From Halobacterium rubrum (GTDB lineage: Archaea; Halobacteriota; Halobacteria; Halobacteriales; Halobacteriaceae), in contig NZ_JAJQQZ010000001.1 in the NCBI RefSeq assembly GCF_021729015.1, positions 496,001-560,000 of the forward strand: DNA of 64,000 bases, read 5' to 3'. This document shows positions 1 to 7,501 of the stretch, in pieces. Position numbers and translations under genes: made by a program. Under the pieces are notes generated by a model, which did not search any database, had not been told where the DNA came from, and saw only the letters and a list, made by a program, of their open reading frames with translations. Numbering within the stretch: the stretch's first letter is position 1; each line of letters begins with the position of its first letter.

Positions 1-822
1 CGCAAGCAGTACCAGCCGCTGTTCGACTACCTCGAGTCCGAGGCAGACGTCAGCATCGAGTCCAGCGTCGCCGCGGACTACGCGGCGGTGTACTCCTCGC
101 TGGAGTCCGGACAGACCGACGTGGCCGACGCCGCGCCGGCCATCGCCATCCAGAGCGCCGACAACGACGTCGCGGAGGTCGCCGGTATCCGCATCGCGTA
201 CGGCGCCGCGAAGTACTTCTCCCTGATCACGACGCTCCCGGACAGCGACATCGAGAGCCTCTCTGACCTCGAGAGCGAGACGGTCGCGTTCGCCGACCGG
301 CTCTCCACCAGCGGCTCCATCTTCCCGTTGTACATGCTCAACGACGCCGGCCTCGACACCGGCGGCGCGCCCAACGGCACCCCCGAGGACTTCGAGGGCC
401 AGTGGTCCGACCACTCGCAGGCCCGGAAGACGCTCATCAACCGCGACCCCGTCGTCGCAGCGGGCACCGGCGCGTTCTCCACGGCGGGCCACGTTCCGAA
501 AGACCAGTTCTCGGACCAGTTCCTCGAGATGTCCGCCGAGAACGACGGCGACCTCGGCACCGCAGACCCCGAGCTCCAGCTGCTCGCGGAGTCCAACCCG
601 ATTCCGCGCGCACCCATCCTGATGCGGACGGGGCTCGACTCGACGGTCAAGTCCGACGTGACCGAGGCGCTGCTGGCCGCCGGCGAGGAGGACCTTATCA
701 ACGAGGACCTCGGCGACGACCAGCAGCTCTGGTTCACGGGGCTCAGCGAGGGTACCGTCGAAGCGTACCAGCCGGTTCGTGACGCTTTCGAAGCCCTCGG
801 CGTCGACCTCGGCAACGCGTAA
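1..822 (+). CDS. phnD: PhnD-like phosphonate/phosphate ABC substrate-binding protein (5' partial)
   Basis: Extracytoplasmic ligand-binding component of a phosphonate/phosphate-type ABC importer that delivers ligand to the permease and ATPase encoded just downstream. The frame is open from base 1 to the TAA at 820-822 and shows about 273 residues, so the start codon, signal peptide and first part of lobe 1 lie outside the window. Segments such as LESGQTDVADAAP, AAKYFSLITTLPDS and FADRLSTSGS match the PhnD family pattern. The next gene starts 82 bp on, in the same direction, giving the order phnD-phnC-phnE. The ligand (phosphate, phosphonate or phosphite) cannot be told from sequence; no C-P lyase genes follow. 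Confidence 0.85.
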   Translation, partial: RKQYQPLFDYLESEADVSIESSVAADYAAVYSSLESGQTDVADAAPAIAIQSADNDVAEVAGIRIAYGAAKYFSLITTLPDSDIESLSDLESETVAFADRLSTSGSIFPLYMLNDAGLDTGGAPNGTPEDFEGQWSDHSQARKTLINRDPVVAAGTGAFSTAGHVPKDQFSDQFLEMSAENDGDLGTADPELQLLAESNPIPRAPILMRTGLDSTVKSDVTEALLAAGEEDLINEDLGDDQQLWFTGLSEGTVEAYQPVRDAFEALGVDLGNA

Positions 823-904
823 CTCGTTCGTACGCAATCGAACAATCTATTTGTCGGCGGCAACGACAGCCAGTCAGCCAGCGCGTCAGGCGGCCTACCG
901 AGAA

Positions 905-1648
905 ATGATAGAAGTCTCAAACCTGAGTAAATCGTACGGCGACATTCAAGCCGTCGACGACGTCTCCTTCACAATCCCCGACGGTGAATTCGTCGTGGTC
1001 CTCGGCGAATCCGGCGCGGGGAAATCGACACTCCTCCGATGCCTGAACGGGCTCACCAAACCTACTGAGGGCTCGGTCTCGATCAACGGCGAGTCCGTCA
1101 TGGGGCCTCGGGACGACGTCGCGATGGTGTTCCAGCAGCACTACCTCATCGAGGAGATGAGCGCGTACAACAACGCCCTCACGGGCGCTCTCGGCCGGAC
1201 TAACCTCTTCGACAGCCTCACCGGCCGATACGAGAAAGACGACAAGTACGAGGCGCTGCGTTCGCTGCGGACCGTCGGCCTGCTCGACGAAGCCGGGCAG
1301 GCCGTCGGCCAGATGAGCGGCGGCCAGCAACAGCGCGTCGGCATCGCTCGCGCCCTCGTCCAGCAGCCGAACCTCCTGCTGGCCGACGAGCCGGTCGCGA
1401 GCCTCGACCCGGCGTCGGCCGAGCGCGTCATGGGCTACATCCGGCGAGCCGCCGACGAACGCGGCCTGTCGACGCTCGCCAGCCTCCATCAGGTGAACAT
1501 CGCCCGCGAGTTCGGCGAGCGGTTCCTCGGCATGAAGGACGGCGAGGTCATCTTCGACGGCTACCGTGACGACCTCACCGTCGACGTGATCGACGAGATC
1601 TACGGTAGCATCGAGACGGACGCCATCCGCTCGGAGGCCGAAGCATGA
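905..1648 (+). CDS. phnC: PhnC-like ABC transporter ATP-binding protein
   Basis: Cytoplasmic ATPase subunit that powers the PhnD/PhnE importer. The 247-residue protein has Walker A GESGAGKST (residues 34-42), signature MSGGQQQR (about 137-144), Walker B LLADEP (about 159-164) and an H-loop ASLHQVN. The frame is open further upstream to 779, but that extension has no ABC character; the ATG at 905 begins the usual MIEVSNLSKSYG strand, so I chose it. The stop overlaps the PhnE start in an ATGA, which suggests translational coupling. Family assignment is firm; the exact substrate is inferred from the neighbours. Confidence 0.93.
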   Translation: MIEVSNLSKSYGDIQAVDDVSFTIPDGEFVVVLGESGAGKSTLLRCLNGLTKPTEGSVSINGESVMGPRDDVAMVFQQHYLIEEMSAYNNALTGALGRTNLFDSLTGRYEKDDKYEALRSLRTVGLLDEAGQAVGQMSGGQQQRVGIARALVQQPNLLLADEPVASLDPASAERVMGYIRRAADERGLSTLASLHQVNIAREFGERFLGMKDGEVIFDGYRDDLTVDVIDEIYGSIETDAIRSEAEA

Positions 1649-2664
1649 GCACCGAAACCGAATCCGAAACGAGCGAGGTCCAGACCGCCGACGACGTCGA
1701 CGACGCGTTCACGCTCATCCGCATCAACAAGCGCGCTCGACAGGTGTTCGGGCTCTTCGCGCTCGTCGTCTTCGGGTGGCTGTTCACGCTCGCCCTCGAC
1801 CAGGTCGGGTTCGCCGTCTCCGAGATCGTCAAGTACTGGCCGGACTTCGAGGACGCCCTCGGGCAGTTCTTCCCGCCGGGCGAGGTGTTCGGCATCCCGT
1901 TCGTCGACGTCGGCGCGTACTGGTCGTTCATCCAGGAGCGCAACCTCATCATGCAGGTCGAGACCAACGGCGCCGGGTTCATGTTCTGGGACTGGACGGT
2001 CATCCCCGGCCAGATGTTCGTCACGCTCGCGATGGGCTTCGCGGGCCTCGTTCTCGGCTTGCCGGGCGCACTCATCCTCGGCGTGCTCGGGAGCGAGCGC
2101 GTCACCCCGTACCCGTTCAACTTCATCTTCCGCGGGACGATGAGCGTCATTCGTGCCATCCCGGCACTCGTCTGGGCGCTCATCTACATCCCGCTGGGCG
2201 GCGTGACGCCGTTCACGGCGACGCTCGCCATCGGGACCGACACGATGGGGAACCTCGGCCGCCTGTTCACTGACGCCCTCGAGGAGGTCGAGGACGGCCC
2301 CATCGAGGCCATCGGTTCGACCGGTGCGAACGGCCCGCAGCGCGTCATCTTCGGGATGCTGAGTCAGGTTGCTTCGCCGTTCATCGCCTGGACGATGTAC
2401 ATCCTCGAGATCAACACGCGCATCGCCGTCACGATGGGGCTCATCGGCGGCGGTGGGCTGGGGTACGTGCTCCAGACCCAGCGCAGCCTGTTCAAGTACA
2501 CGAACATGATGGCCACGATTCTGGTCATCTTCGTGCTCGTCATCTCCGTGGAGATCGTGAGCCAGCGCGTGCGCTCGTACATCCGCGGCACCGAGGAGTC
2601 GCAGGGACTCATCGCGCTCATCGTCGAGTTCCCGCAGCGGATGGTCCGCTCCATCTGGCAGTAA
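1645..2664 (+). CDS. phnE: PhnE-like ABC transporter permease
   Basis: Membrane-spanning permease of the phosphonate/phosphate-type importer. The 339-residue protein has an acidic cytoplasmic N-terminus (1-35), a first hydrophobic segment near 36-58, and a transporter core from about residue 125 with several membrane helices. The cytoplasmic EAA-type loop that docks the ATPase reads EAIGSTGANGPQRVIFG (about 217-233). The ATG overlaps the phnC stop by 4 nt. Longer than many PhnE proteins because of the N-terminal extension with an extra helix and a linker (60-120), a layout I recall in other haloarchaea. Confidence 0.9.
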   Translation: MSTETESETSEVQTADDVDDAFTLIRINKRARQVFGLFALVVFGWLFTLALDQVGFAVSEIVKYWPDFEDALGQFFPPGEVFGIPFVDVGAYWSFIQERNLIMQVETNGAGFMFWDWTVIPGQMFVTLAMGFAGLVLGLPGALILGVLGSERVTPYPFNFIFRGTMSVIRAIPALVWALIYIPLGGVTPFTATLAIGTDTMGNLGRLFTDALEEVEDGPIEAIGSTGANGPQRVIFGMLSQVASPFIAWTMYILEINTRIAVTMGLIGGGGLGYVLQTQRSLFKYTNMMATILVIFVLVISVEIVSQRVRSYIRGTEESQGLIALIVEFPQRMVRSIWQ

Positions 2665-2721
2665 GAACGAGTTCGCCGCCTTCTCTCCCCGTTTTGTGTT
2701 CCTCCGTTCTCGCTTCCGGAG

Positions 2722-3354
2722 TCAGTAGTCGCCGAGCCGCGACTGGCCGCCGCTGGCGCCCGCCATCGTCGCAGCCGTCTCGATGGTGTCCCGGAACGCG
2801 TCCCGCTGGCTCGCGTCGTAGAGCGTCGCCGCCGGGTGGAGGCACAGCAGGACGTCCCGGGGGCTGCCGCCGAGGTCGACGCGCTCGACGCTCCCGGTCT
2901 CGTTCGTGACTGCGACGTCCCGGCCGAGCAGGTGCTCGCCGGGGACTTTCCCGAGCGTCACGACCACCTCGGGGTCGACGAGCTCGATTTCGCGCTCGAG
3001 GTGCGGCCGGCAGTTCGCCAGCTCCTCGCTGGTCGGGTCGCGGTTGTCCGGCGGCCGGCAGCGCACGCAGTTCGTGATGCGGACGTTCTCGCGGGCGAGC
3101 CCGGCGTCGGCGAGCTCGTCGTCGAGCACGTCGCCGCTCCGGCCGACGAACGGTACGCCGTCCTCGTCCTCGTTCGCGCCCGGTGCCTCCCCGACGAACA
3201 GCACGTCGACGTCCGCGGGTCCGTCGCCGTTCACGATCTGGCTGCGGGAGTCGACCAGCGCCCCGCAGCGCGTACAGCCCTCGACGGCCAGCCCGTCCAT
3301 CGCCTCGGGGGCCGCCGTCGAATCCGCGCCGCCGTCCTCGCCCTCGTCGTTCAT
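2722..3354 (-). CDS. Family 4 uracil-DNA glycosylase (Fe-S type)
   Basis: Removes uracil from DNA as the first step of base-excision repair. The 210-residue protein shows motif A GEAPGANEDEDG followed by PFVGRSG, a C-terminal motif CLHPAATLYD, and four cysteines suited to a [4Fe-4S] cluster: CTRC near residue 24 and CVRC plus ELANC in the middle. These are hallmarks of family 4 (archaeal/thermophile) UDGs. I chose the ATG at 3354, directly before an acidic haloarchaeal N-terminus; the frame stays open to 3408. It is the last gene of a minus-strand set, 25 bp after an endonuclease dU-like gene, so two uracil-directed repair enzymes appear to be co-transcribed. Confidence 0.92.
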   Translation of the reverse strand: MNDEGEDGGADSTAAPEAMDGLAVEGCTRCGALVDSRSQIVNGDGPADVDVLFVGEAPGANEDEDGVPFVGRSGDVLDDELADAGLARENVRITNCVRCRPPDNRDPTSEELANCRPHLEREIELVDPEVVVTLGKVPGEHLLGRDVAVTNETGSVERVDLGGSPRDVLLCLHPAATLYDASQRDAFRDTIETAATMAGASGGQSRLGDY

Positions 3355-3379
3355 GCTCGTACGTGGCGCCTCGGCGGAG

Positions 3380-3928
3380 TTAAGCGTAGTCGTCGACCGC
3401 GCGCGCAACCAGTCGCGCGACCCGAAGCGGCTCGGGGCGTCCGCCCTCCGGCGTGAACGCGCACACCACCTCGTCGGGCGAGTCGCAGCCGACGCTCCGC
3501 ACGAACACGCGCTCGCCGTTCACGGCGAGCGGGTGGCGGTCGGGCAGCGACTCGTAGACCGCGAGGCGGTCCTCGCGCTCGCGCCCCGAGAACTCGCGCT
3601 CGATGGGGTCGCGGAGGCCGTCGCTTGCCTCGAACGAGACTGCCAGCACGGGCCGCTCGACGGCCTCGTGGACGGCCCGCAGGTCCACGACGTTGAACCA
3701 CGCCGGCGCGACGCCCGCCAGCAGGACGTACCGGACGTCCTCGCGGCCGAGGCGCTCGTAGCAGTCGACCACGGCGGCGGTGCTGTCGAGGCCGCCGACC
3801 GTACACGTCGAAAGCGAGAAGCCGTCCGCGACGCGGGACGCACGCACCACGGCACCGGCGACGGTCGCGCTGTTACCGCCGCTGGCGGAGGCCGCCACCC
3901 CGAGCGCGCGCGTCCCGGGTTTCACCAC
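3380..3928 (-). CDS. DUF99 / endonuclease dU-like protein
   Basis: 182-residue member of the archaeal DUF99 (UPF0215, endonuclease dU) family, distantly related to endonuclease V; members are proposed to cut DNA near deoxyuridine. Visible family features are an N-terminal acid-strand (RALGVAASAS), the stretch TVGGLDSTAAVVDCYERLGR, and LLAGVAPAWFNVVDL in the core. The start is a GTG at 3926-3928, four bases after the upstream DUF5786 stop. Lying between that gene and a UDG gene supports a repair role. Function is from family knowledge; the activity of this copy is inferred. Confidence 0.85.
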   Translation of the reverse strand: MVKPGTRALGVAASASGGNSATVAGAVVRASRVADGFSLSTCTVGGLDSTAAVVDCYERLGREDVRYVLLAGVAPAWFNVVDLRAVHEAVERPVLAVSFEASDGLRDPIEREFSGREREDRLAVYESLPDRHPLAVNGERVFVRSVGCDSPDEVVCAFTPEGGRPEPLRVARLVARAVDDYA

Positions 3929-3932
3929 GACC

Positions 3933-4115
3933 CTACGACTCGTCTTTGATGTCCTGGAGCCGGTCCAGGAGCTCGTCGTTGGACGCGCCGATTTCGTAGT
4001 CTACGCCCCCGTCGTGTTCGTACTCGGCAGTGTCCACCCCGTCCTCGGCGTCGATGTCCTCGGAGTCGATGGACTGGTTGTCCTGTTCGGATTCGTCGTA
4101 GCTCCCGAAGCCCAT
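3933..4115 (-). CDS. DUF5786 small acidic haloarchaeal protein
   Basis: 60-residue, strongly acidic protein beginning MGFGSYDESEQDN and ending with NDELLDRLQDIKDES. I recognise it as the small haloarchaeal family called DUF5786; function unknown. The ATG at 4113-4115 is preferred over longer openings because the conserved MGFGSYDESEQ sequence starts there. An A/T-rich box (read on the minus strand as TTTTAGT, about 4143-4149) lies near -30, consistent with a leaderless transcript. It heads the set that continues into the endonuclease dU-like and UDG genes with a 4-bp gap. Confidence 0.85.
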   Translation of the reverse strand: MGFGSYDESEQDNQSIDSEDIDAEDGVDTAEYEHDGGVDYEIGASNDELLDRLQDIKDES

Positions 4116-4191
4116 GACCACCTGAACGTAGACGGTTGAATCACTAAAATTCCTCGCCGGGTTTAGGTGCCGAAAGCGCCTGAATGGGCAC

Positions 4192-4815
4192 ATGGCAGAC
4201 GTACGAGTCGTCACGAGCGGCGCCGAATCGTTCACGTGCAACGCCTTCCTCGCGCTCGGCGAGACGTCCACGACGCTCGTGGACGCGGGGGCCTACGACG
4301 GCGTCGTCGGCGAGATCCGCGAGTACGTCGACGACCTCGACCGGGTCGTGCTCACCCACCAGCACGGCGACCACGTCCAGCAACTGGACGCCGTCGTCGA
4401 CGCCTTCGGCGAGCCCGACGTGTACGCGTACGACGACCACCCGCTGCGCACCCACGCGCTCGCCGACGGCGACGAGGTCCGGGTCGGCGACGAGACCGCA
4501 GACGTCGTGTTCACGCCCGGCCACGCCCCCGACCACGTCTCGCTGGTGACGGAGTCGGCGCTGTTCGCGGGGGACGTCGTCGTCCACGACGACGGCGCGT
4601 TCGACGACGGGAGCTTCGGCCGCACCGACATGCCCGGACAGTCCCGGGAGCGCCTCGTCGGCAGCATCCGGGAGCTGCTCGCGCGCATGCCCGACTCCGT
4701 CTCCGAGTTCTACGCCGGTCACGGCGGCGTCTTCGAGGGCGACGTCCGGGCGGTCGTCGAGCGCGCGCTCGACCGGGCGGAGCGCCGCGAACCGAAGTAT
4801 CCCGACGACCAGTAG
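4192..4815 (+). CDS. MBL-fold metallo-hydrolase
   Basis: 207-residue metallo-beta-lactamase-fold hydrolase, probably binding two metal ions. The canonical motif reads THQHGDH (about residues 58-64); further metal ligands are seen in FTPGHAPDH, LFAGDVVVHDD and the late FYAGHGG. The size and order are like small glyoxalase II-type hydrolases, but the substrate is unknown. It is divergent from the DUF5786 operon across 76 bp that hold promoter elements for both sides. One of four MBL-domain proteins in this window (also near 9490, 20074 and 23626). Confidence 0.87.
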   Translation: MADVRVVTSGAESFTCNAFLALGETSTTLVDAGAYDGVVGEIREYVDDLDRVVLTHQHGDHVQQLDAVVDAFGEPDVYAYDDHPLRTHALADGDEVRVGDETADVVFTPGHAPDHVSLVTESALFAGDVVVHDDGAFDDGSFGRTDMPGQSRERLVGSIRELLARMPDSVSEFYAGHGGVFEGDVRAVVERALDRAERREPKYPDDQ

Positions 4816-4872
4816 CGCGACGACCTGACACACCACGACAACCCTTATTCGGTCGGCGGCGAACGGTCGGAT

Positions 4873-5406
4873 ATGCCCGGCCGCCCGTTCGTCTCCGGCG
4901 ACACCGTCGACCTCTGCCCGGTCGGCGAGGACGACGTCGACTTCCTCCACGACACCGTCAACGACCCCGCCGTCTGGCCGACCATCGGCGCTCGGACGCC
5001 CGTCACCGAGCGCGAGGAACGCGAGTGGTACGAGGAGCAGGCCAGCGCGGACGACGGGAACGTGAACTTCGTCGTCGCCGTAGACGGCGACCCGATCGGC
5101 AGCCTCGGCGTCCACGGCGTCGACGACAGGAACGGCAGCGCCGAAGTCGGCATCTTCCTCGCCGAGGAGTACTGGGGTGAGGGCTACGGCACCGAAGCCG
5201 GCCGCCTCGCCACCACGTACGCGTTCGACCAGCACCGACGCCACCGCGTCGTCGCCCGCGTCTTCGAGGGTAACGAGGCCTCTATGCGCGTCTGGGAGAA
5301 ACTCGGCTTCGAACTCGAGGGCACCCACCGCGACGAGATGTACGTCGACGGCGAGTACCTGGACGTCCACTACTACGGCGTCCTCGAATCCGAGTGGGAC
5401 TGGTGA
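4873..5406 (+). CDS. GNAT family N-acetyltransferase (RimJ/RimL-like)
   Basis: 177-residue acetyl-CoA-dependent acetyltransferase. The acetyl-CoA pyrophosphate loop is seen as EYWGEGYGTEA (about residues 98-108), followed by the helix AGRLATTYAF, the strand HRVVARVFEGN and the typical C-terminal NEASMRVWEKLGFELEG. This pattern is that of RimJ/RimL-like GNATs, which acetylate protein N-termini or small amines; the substrate cannot be read. Its TGA overlaps the GTG of the NUDIX gene (GTGA), so the two are likely co-translated. Confidence 0.9.
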   Translation: MPGRPFVSGDTVDLCPVGEDDVDFLHDTVNDPAVWPTIGARTPVTEREEREWYEEQASADDGNVNFVVAVDGDPIGSLGVHGVDDRNGSAEVGIFLAEEYWGEGYGTEAGRLATTYAFDQHRRHRVVARVFEGNEASMRVWEKLGFELEGTHRDEMYVDGEYLDVHYYGVLESEWDW

Positions 5407-5846
5407 CGTCGCCGTCGCCGCCACCCGACCTCGTGCCCGCCGTCGTCGCCGTCGTCACCGACGAGGCCGGACGCGTGTGCCTCGTCCGCGACACCAAACG
5501 CGACAAGTGGACGCTCCCGATGGGCCGCGTCGAGCCCGGCGAGTCGGTCAAAGACGCCGTCCGGCGGGAAGTCCGCGAGGAGGCCGGGCTGGTCGTCGCC
5601 CCCGACGTCGAACTCACGGGCGTCTACACCGACCCGGCCACGCAGGTGTTCGACACCCCGGACGGCCGCAAGCAGTTCCTCGCCTACGCCTTCCGCTGCG
5701 AGTGGGTCGACGGCGACCCCGAACCGGACGGCGACGAGACCACCGCCGTCGAGTTCTTCGTGCCGGGCGAGTACCCCAGCGACTTCCACCCCAGCGACGA
5801 CTGGGTCGCACACGCTCTCCACGGCGACGGCGTCGAGGTCACCTGA
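5403..5846 (+). CDS. NUDIX hydrolase
   Basis: Small pyrophosphohydrolase of about 147 residues that cleaves nucleoside diphosphate-linked compounds. The Nudix box is complete: GRVEPGESVKDAV then RREVREEAGL (G-x5-E-x7-REUXEEXGU). Two in-frame GTG codons (5394 and 5403) could start translation; I prefer 5403, which overlaps the stop of the acetyltransferase gene as GTGA. ADP-ribose or nucleotide sanitising roles are both possible. Confidence 0.88.
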   Translation: MTSPSPPPDLVPAVVAVVTDEAGRVCLVRDTKRDKWTLPMGRVEPGESVKDAVRREVREEAGLVVAPDVELTGVYTDPATQVFDTPDGRKQFLAYAFRCEWVDGDPEPDGDETTAVEFFVPGEYPSDFHPSDDWVAHALHGDGVEVT

Positions 5847-5924
5847 CCAGCACCAGCAGCGACCCGGGCGGCGCGATAGCCGCCGCTACTGGACGTGTGA
5901 GTACTGCAGGAGAACGCCGGCCAG

Positions 5925-6068
5925 TTATGCGGAGCGGCGCTCGGAGGCCTTCGTGCGGAGGTTCTTGTACCCGCACTTCCGGCAGCTCTCGGCGTCCTTC
6001 GGGTTCCGTGCGTTACACCGCATGCAGATCTGCTTCCCCAGCAGTCGGTCCTCGATGGTCTCGCTCAT
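5925..6068 (-). CDS. rpl40e: 50S ribosomal protein L40e
   Basis: 47-residue zinc-binding ribosomal protein of the large subunit. It has two CxxC pairs (CMRC and CRKC) separated by 10 residues, with the family sequence [14 protein letters not shown]-like (here [18 protein letters not shown]). In eukaryotes this domain is fused to ubiquitin; in archaea it stands alone, as here. The ATG at 6066-6068 gives the usual start [13 protein letters not shown]. It lies 65 bp downstream of tsr3 on the same strand, a link between ribosome structure and rRNA modification. Confidence 0.95.
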   Translation of the reverse strand: MSETIEDRLLGKQICMRCNARNPKDAESCRKCGYKNLRTKASERRSA

Positions 6069-6133
6069 GCACCCGGGTTCGGCGCCACCGCGTTTAAGCG
6101 GTTCGGAACGGGGCCACCGGGCGACCCGCTGGG

Positions 6134-6631
6134 TCAGTCCTCGCCGGCGTCGAGGTACTCCTGCTGGACGGCGACGACCTCGCTGGAGTCCTCGCAGTCG
6201 GCGTACCGCTCGAGTGGTTCCTCGTTCAGTTCGAGGAACGTGTGTCCCCACGTGAACTTCGACAGCACGGCCTCTGCGCGCTCCCAGTAGCCGAGGATGG
6301 CCAGCGCGCCCGCGAACGCCTCCGCCGTGTTCAGCTGGAACGGCTGCCCGTAGTTCACGGGGTTGGCCGCCACGAGGAACGGGAGTGCGCGGTGCTCGCC
6401 GTCCAGCTCGAACATCGCACGCCCCGCCGTCTCCCACGAACAGTCCAGCGCCACGAGCGTCCCCGTGTCGTCGGCCGGCGACAGCGCCTGCTCGGCGTGC
6501 GGATTCAACACGACGCCGTACGGCGTCTCGCGGGCGGTGTGGTGGAGTTCCGCCATGTCGAAGCGCGCGAGCTTCCGCGCCGTGCACTTCTCGGGGTCGT
6601 CGTCGCCCTCGTACCGGACGTGCAGGTCCAC
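6134..6631 (-). CDS. tsr3: Tsr3-like rRNA aminocarboxypropyltransferase (DUF367)
   Basis: Member of the Tsr3/DUF367 family, which transfers the aminocarboxypropyl group of S-adenosylmethionine to a hypermodified pseudouridine of small-subunit rRNA late in ribosome maturation. Seen here: the N-terminal [13 protein letters not shown], the core [11 protein letters not shown] and the block [18 protein letters not shown], then [13 protein letters not shown]. Frames stay open upstream (TTG at 6664, GTG at 6646); I chose the GTG at 6629-6631, just before the conserved [15 protein letters not shown]. Length about 165 residues, normal for the archaeal family. Confidence 0.88.
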   Translation of the reverse strand: MDLHVRYEGDDDPEKCTARKLARFDMAELHHTARETPYGVVLNPHAEQALSPADDTGTLVALDCSWETAGRAMFELDGEHRALPFLVAANPVNYGQPFQLNTAEAFAGALAILGYWERAEAVLSKFTWGHTFLELNEEPLERYADCEDSSEVVAVQQEYLDAGED

Positions 6632-6741
6632 GGTGCTACCACACACTCGGCCGGCCGCCGGCAAAAGCCCCTCGCTCGGCCGTCCGCCCCCGAATCCCTC
6701 CAGACCCCGGTTTCTTGTCCGGGCAGCCCCTCGGTGCGAGC

Positions 6742-7089
6742 ATGAACGCCGGCGCCGCCGAGGACGACGACGCCCCCGTGCAGGCGTACTACGACGCCAT
6801 CGACGACGGCGACTACGACGCCCTCCGCGAGGTGCTCGCCGACGACTTCACACAGGAGCGCCCGGACATGGTCCACGAATCGCCCGGGGACTTCGTCGCG
6901 TTCATGCGCGACGACCGCCCCCGGGACGACACCCGCCACGTGCTCGACGGCGTCTACGACGGCCCGGACGGCGGCGTCGCCGCCCGCGGCCGGCTCGTCG
7001 CACCAGAGGGTCCGATGTTCGCGTTCGTCGACGTCTTCGAGACGACTCCCGACGGGAGAATCAGCCGGCTGCGGACGTACGTCGACTGA
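6742..7089 (+). CDS. NTF2/SnoaL-like small protein
   Basis: 115-residue protein with the layout of the SnoaL/NTF2-like cone fold: [20 protein letters not shown] at the start, a central [10 protein letters not shown] and a C-terminal strand pair [22 protein letters not shown]. Such proteins serve as small-ligand enzymes or binding domains; no specific function can be given. It stands alone between tsr3 (divergent) and the repeat region that precedes serS. ATG at 6742 follows a short A/T-poor leader. Confidence 0.75.
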   Translation: MNAGAAEDDDAPVQAYYDAIDDGDYDALREVLADDFTQERPDMVHESPGDFVAFMRDDRPRDDTRHVLDGVYDGPDGGVAARGRLVAPEGPMFAFVDVFETTPDGRISRLRTYVD

Positions 7090-7095
7090 CTACTG

Positions 7096-7500
7096 CTACT
7101 CGCGGCTCACTCCGTTCGCCGCTCGCGGTTTCGCGGTTCTCGCTCGCTTCCGTCGGTCGCTCGTTCCGAACCACGCTGCGCTCGCGCATCGCTGCGCTCG
7201 CTCACGGGTCGCTTCGCTCCACGTTCGCCATTTCCTGGGTCTCACTCGCCCACCCTGTTCGCTCGTTCCGACCCACGCACTCGCTCCGAACCGCGCCACT
7301 CACGCCCGCTCACGGCTCACTGCGTTCGCCGTTCGCGCATTCGGAGGCGTTCGCTGTGCTCGCGCATCGCTGCGCTCGCTCACGGGTCGCTTCGCTCCAC
7401 GTTCGCGCATTCGGAGGCGTTCGCTGTGCTCGCGCATCGCTTCGCTCCGCGCTCGCGGTTTCGCGGTTCTCGCTCGCTGCGCTCGCTCCGAACCGCGCTA
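7096..7500. repeat. GC-rich repeat tract between two convergent genes
   Basis: About 400 bp with no credible gene. The tract is built from short A-poor words such as cgctgcgctcgc and cgcttcgctcc. Exact longer repeats: a 49-bp copy at 7180-7228 and 7358-7406; a 42-bp copy at 7330-7371 and 7400-7441 (a 70-bp period, i.e. a partial tandem duplication); and a 28-bp copy at 7121-7148 and 7451-7478. The reverse complement of the short words (gagcgaagcg) also occurs near 29775, 46455 and 58970. Confidence 0.85.
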
Positions 7501-7501
7501 C

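Noticed and set aside
905-2664. phnC-phnE as part of a C-P lyase (phosphonate breakdown) locus
   Set aside because: No phnG-phnM genes follow; the next genes are DNA repair genes. The PhnP-like MBL gene at 20074 is far away and paired with an AAA ATPase.
7096-7500. Possible CRISPR array in the repeat tract
   Set aside because: Repeats differ in length, are not evenly spaced, share overlapping segments and have no unique spacers; no cas genes nearby.
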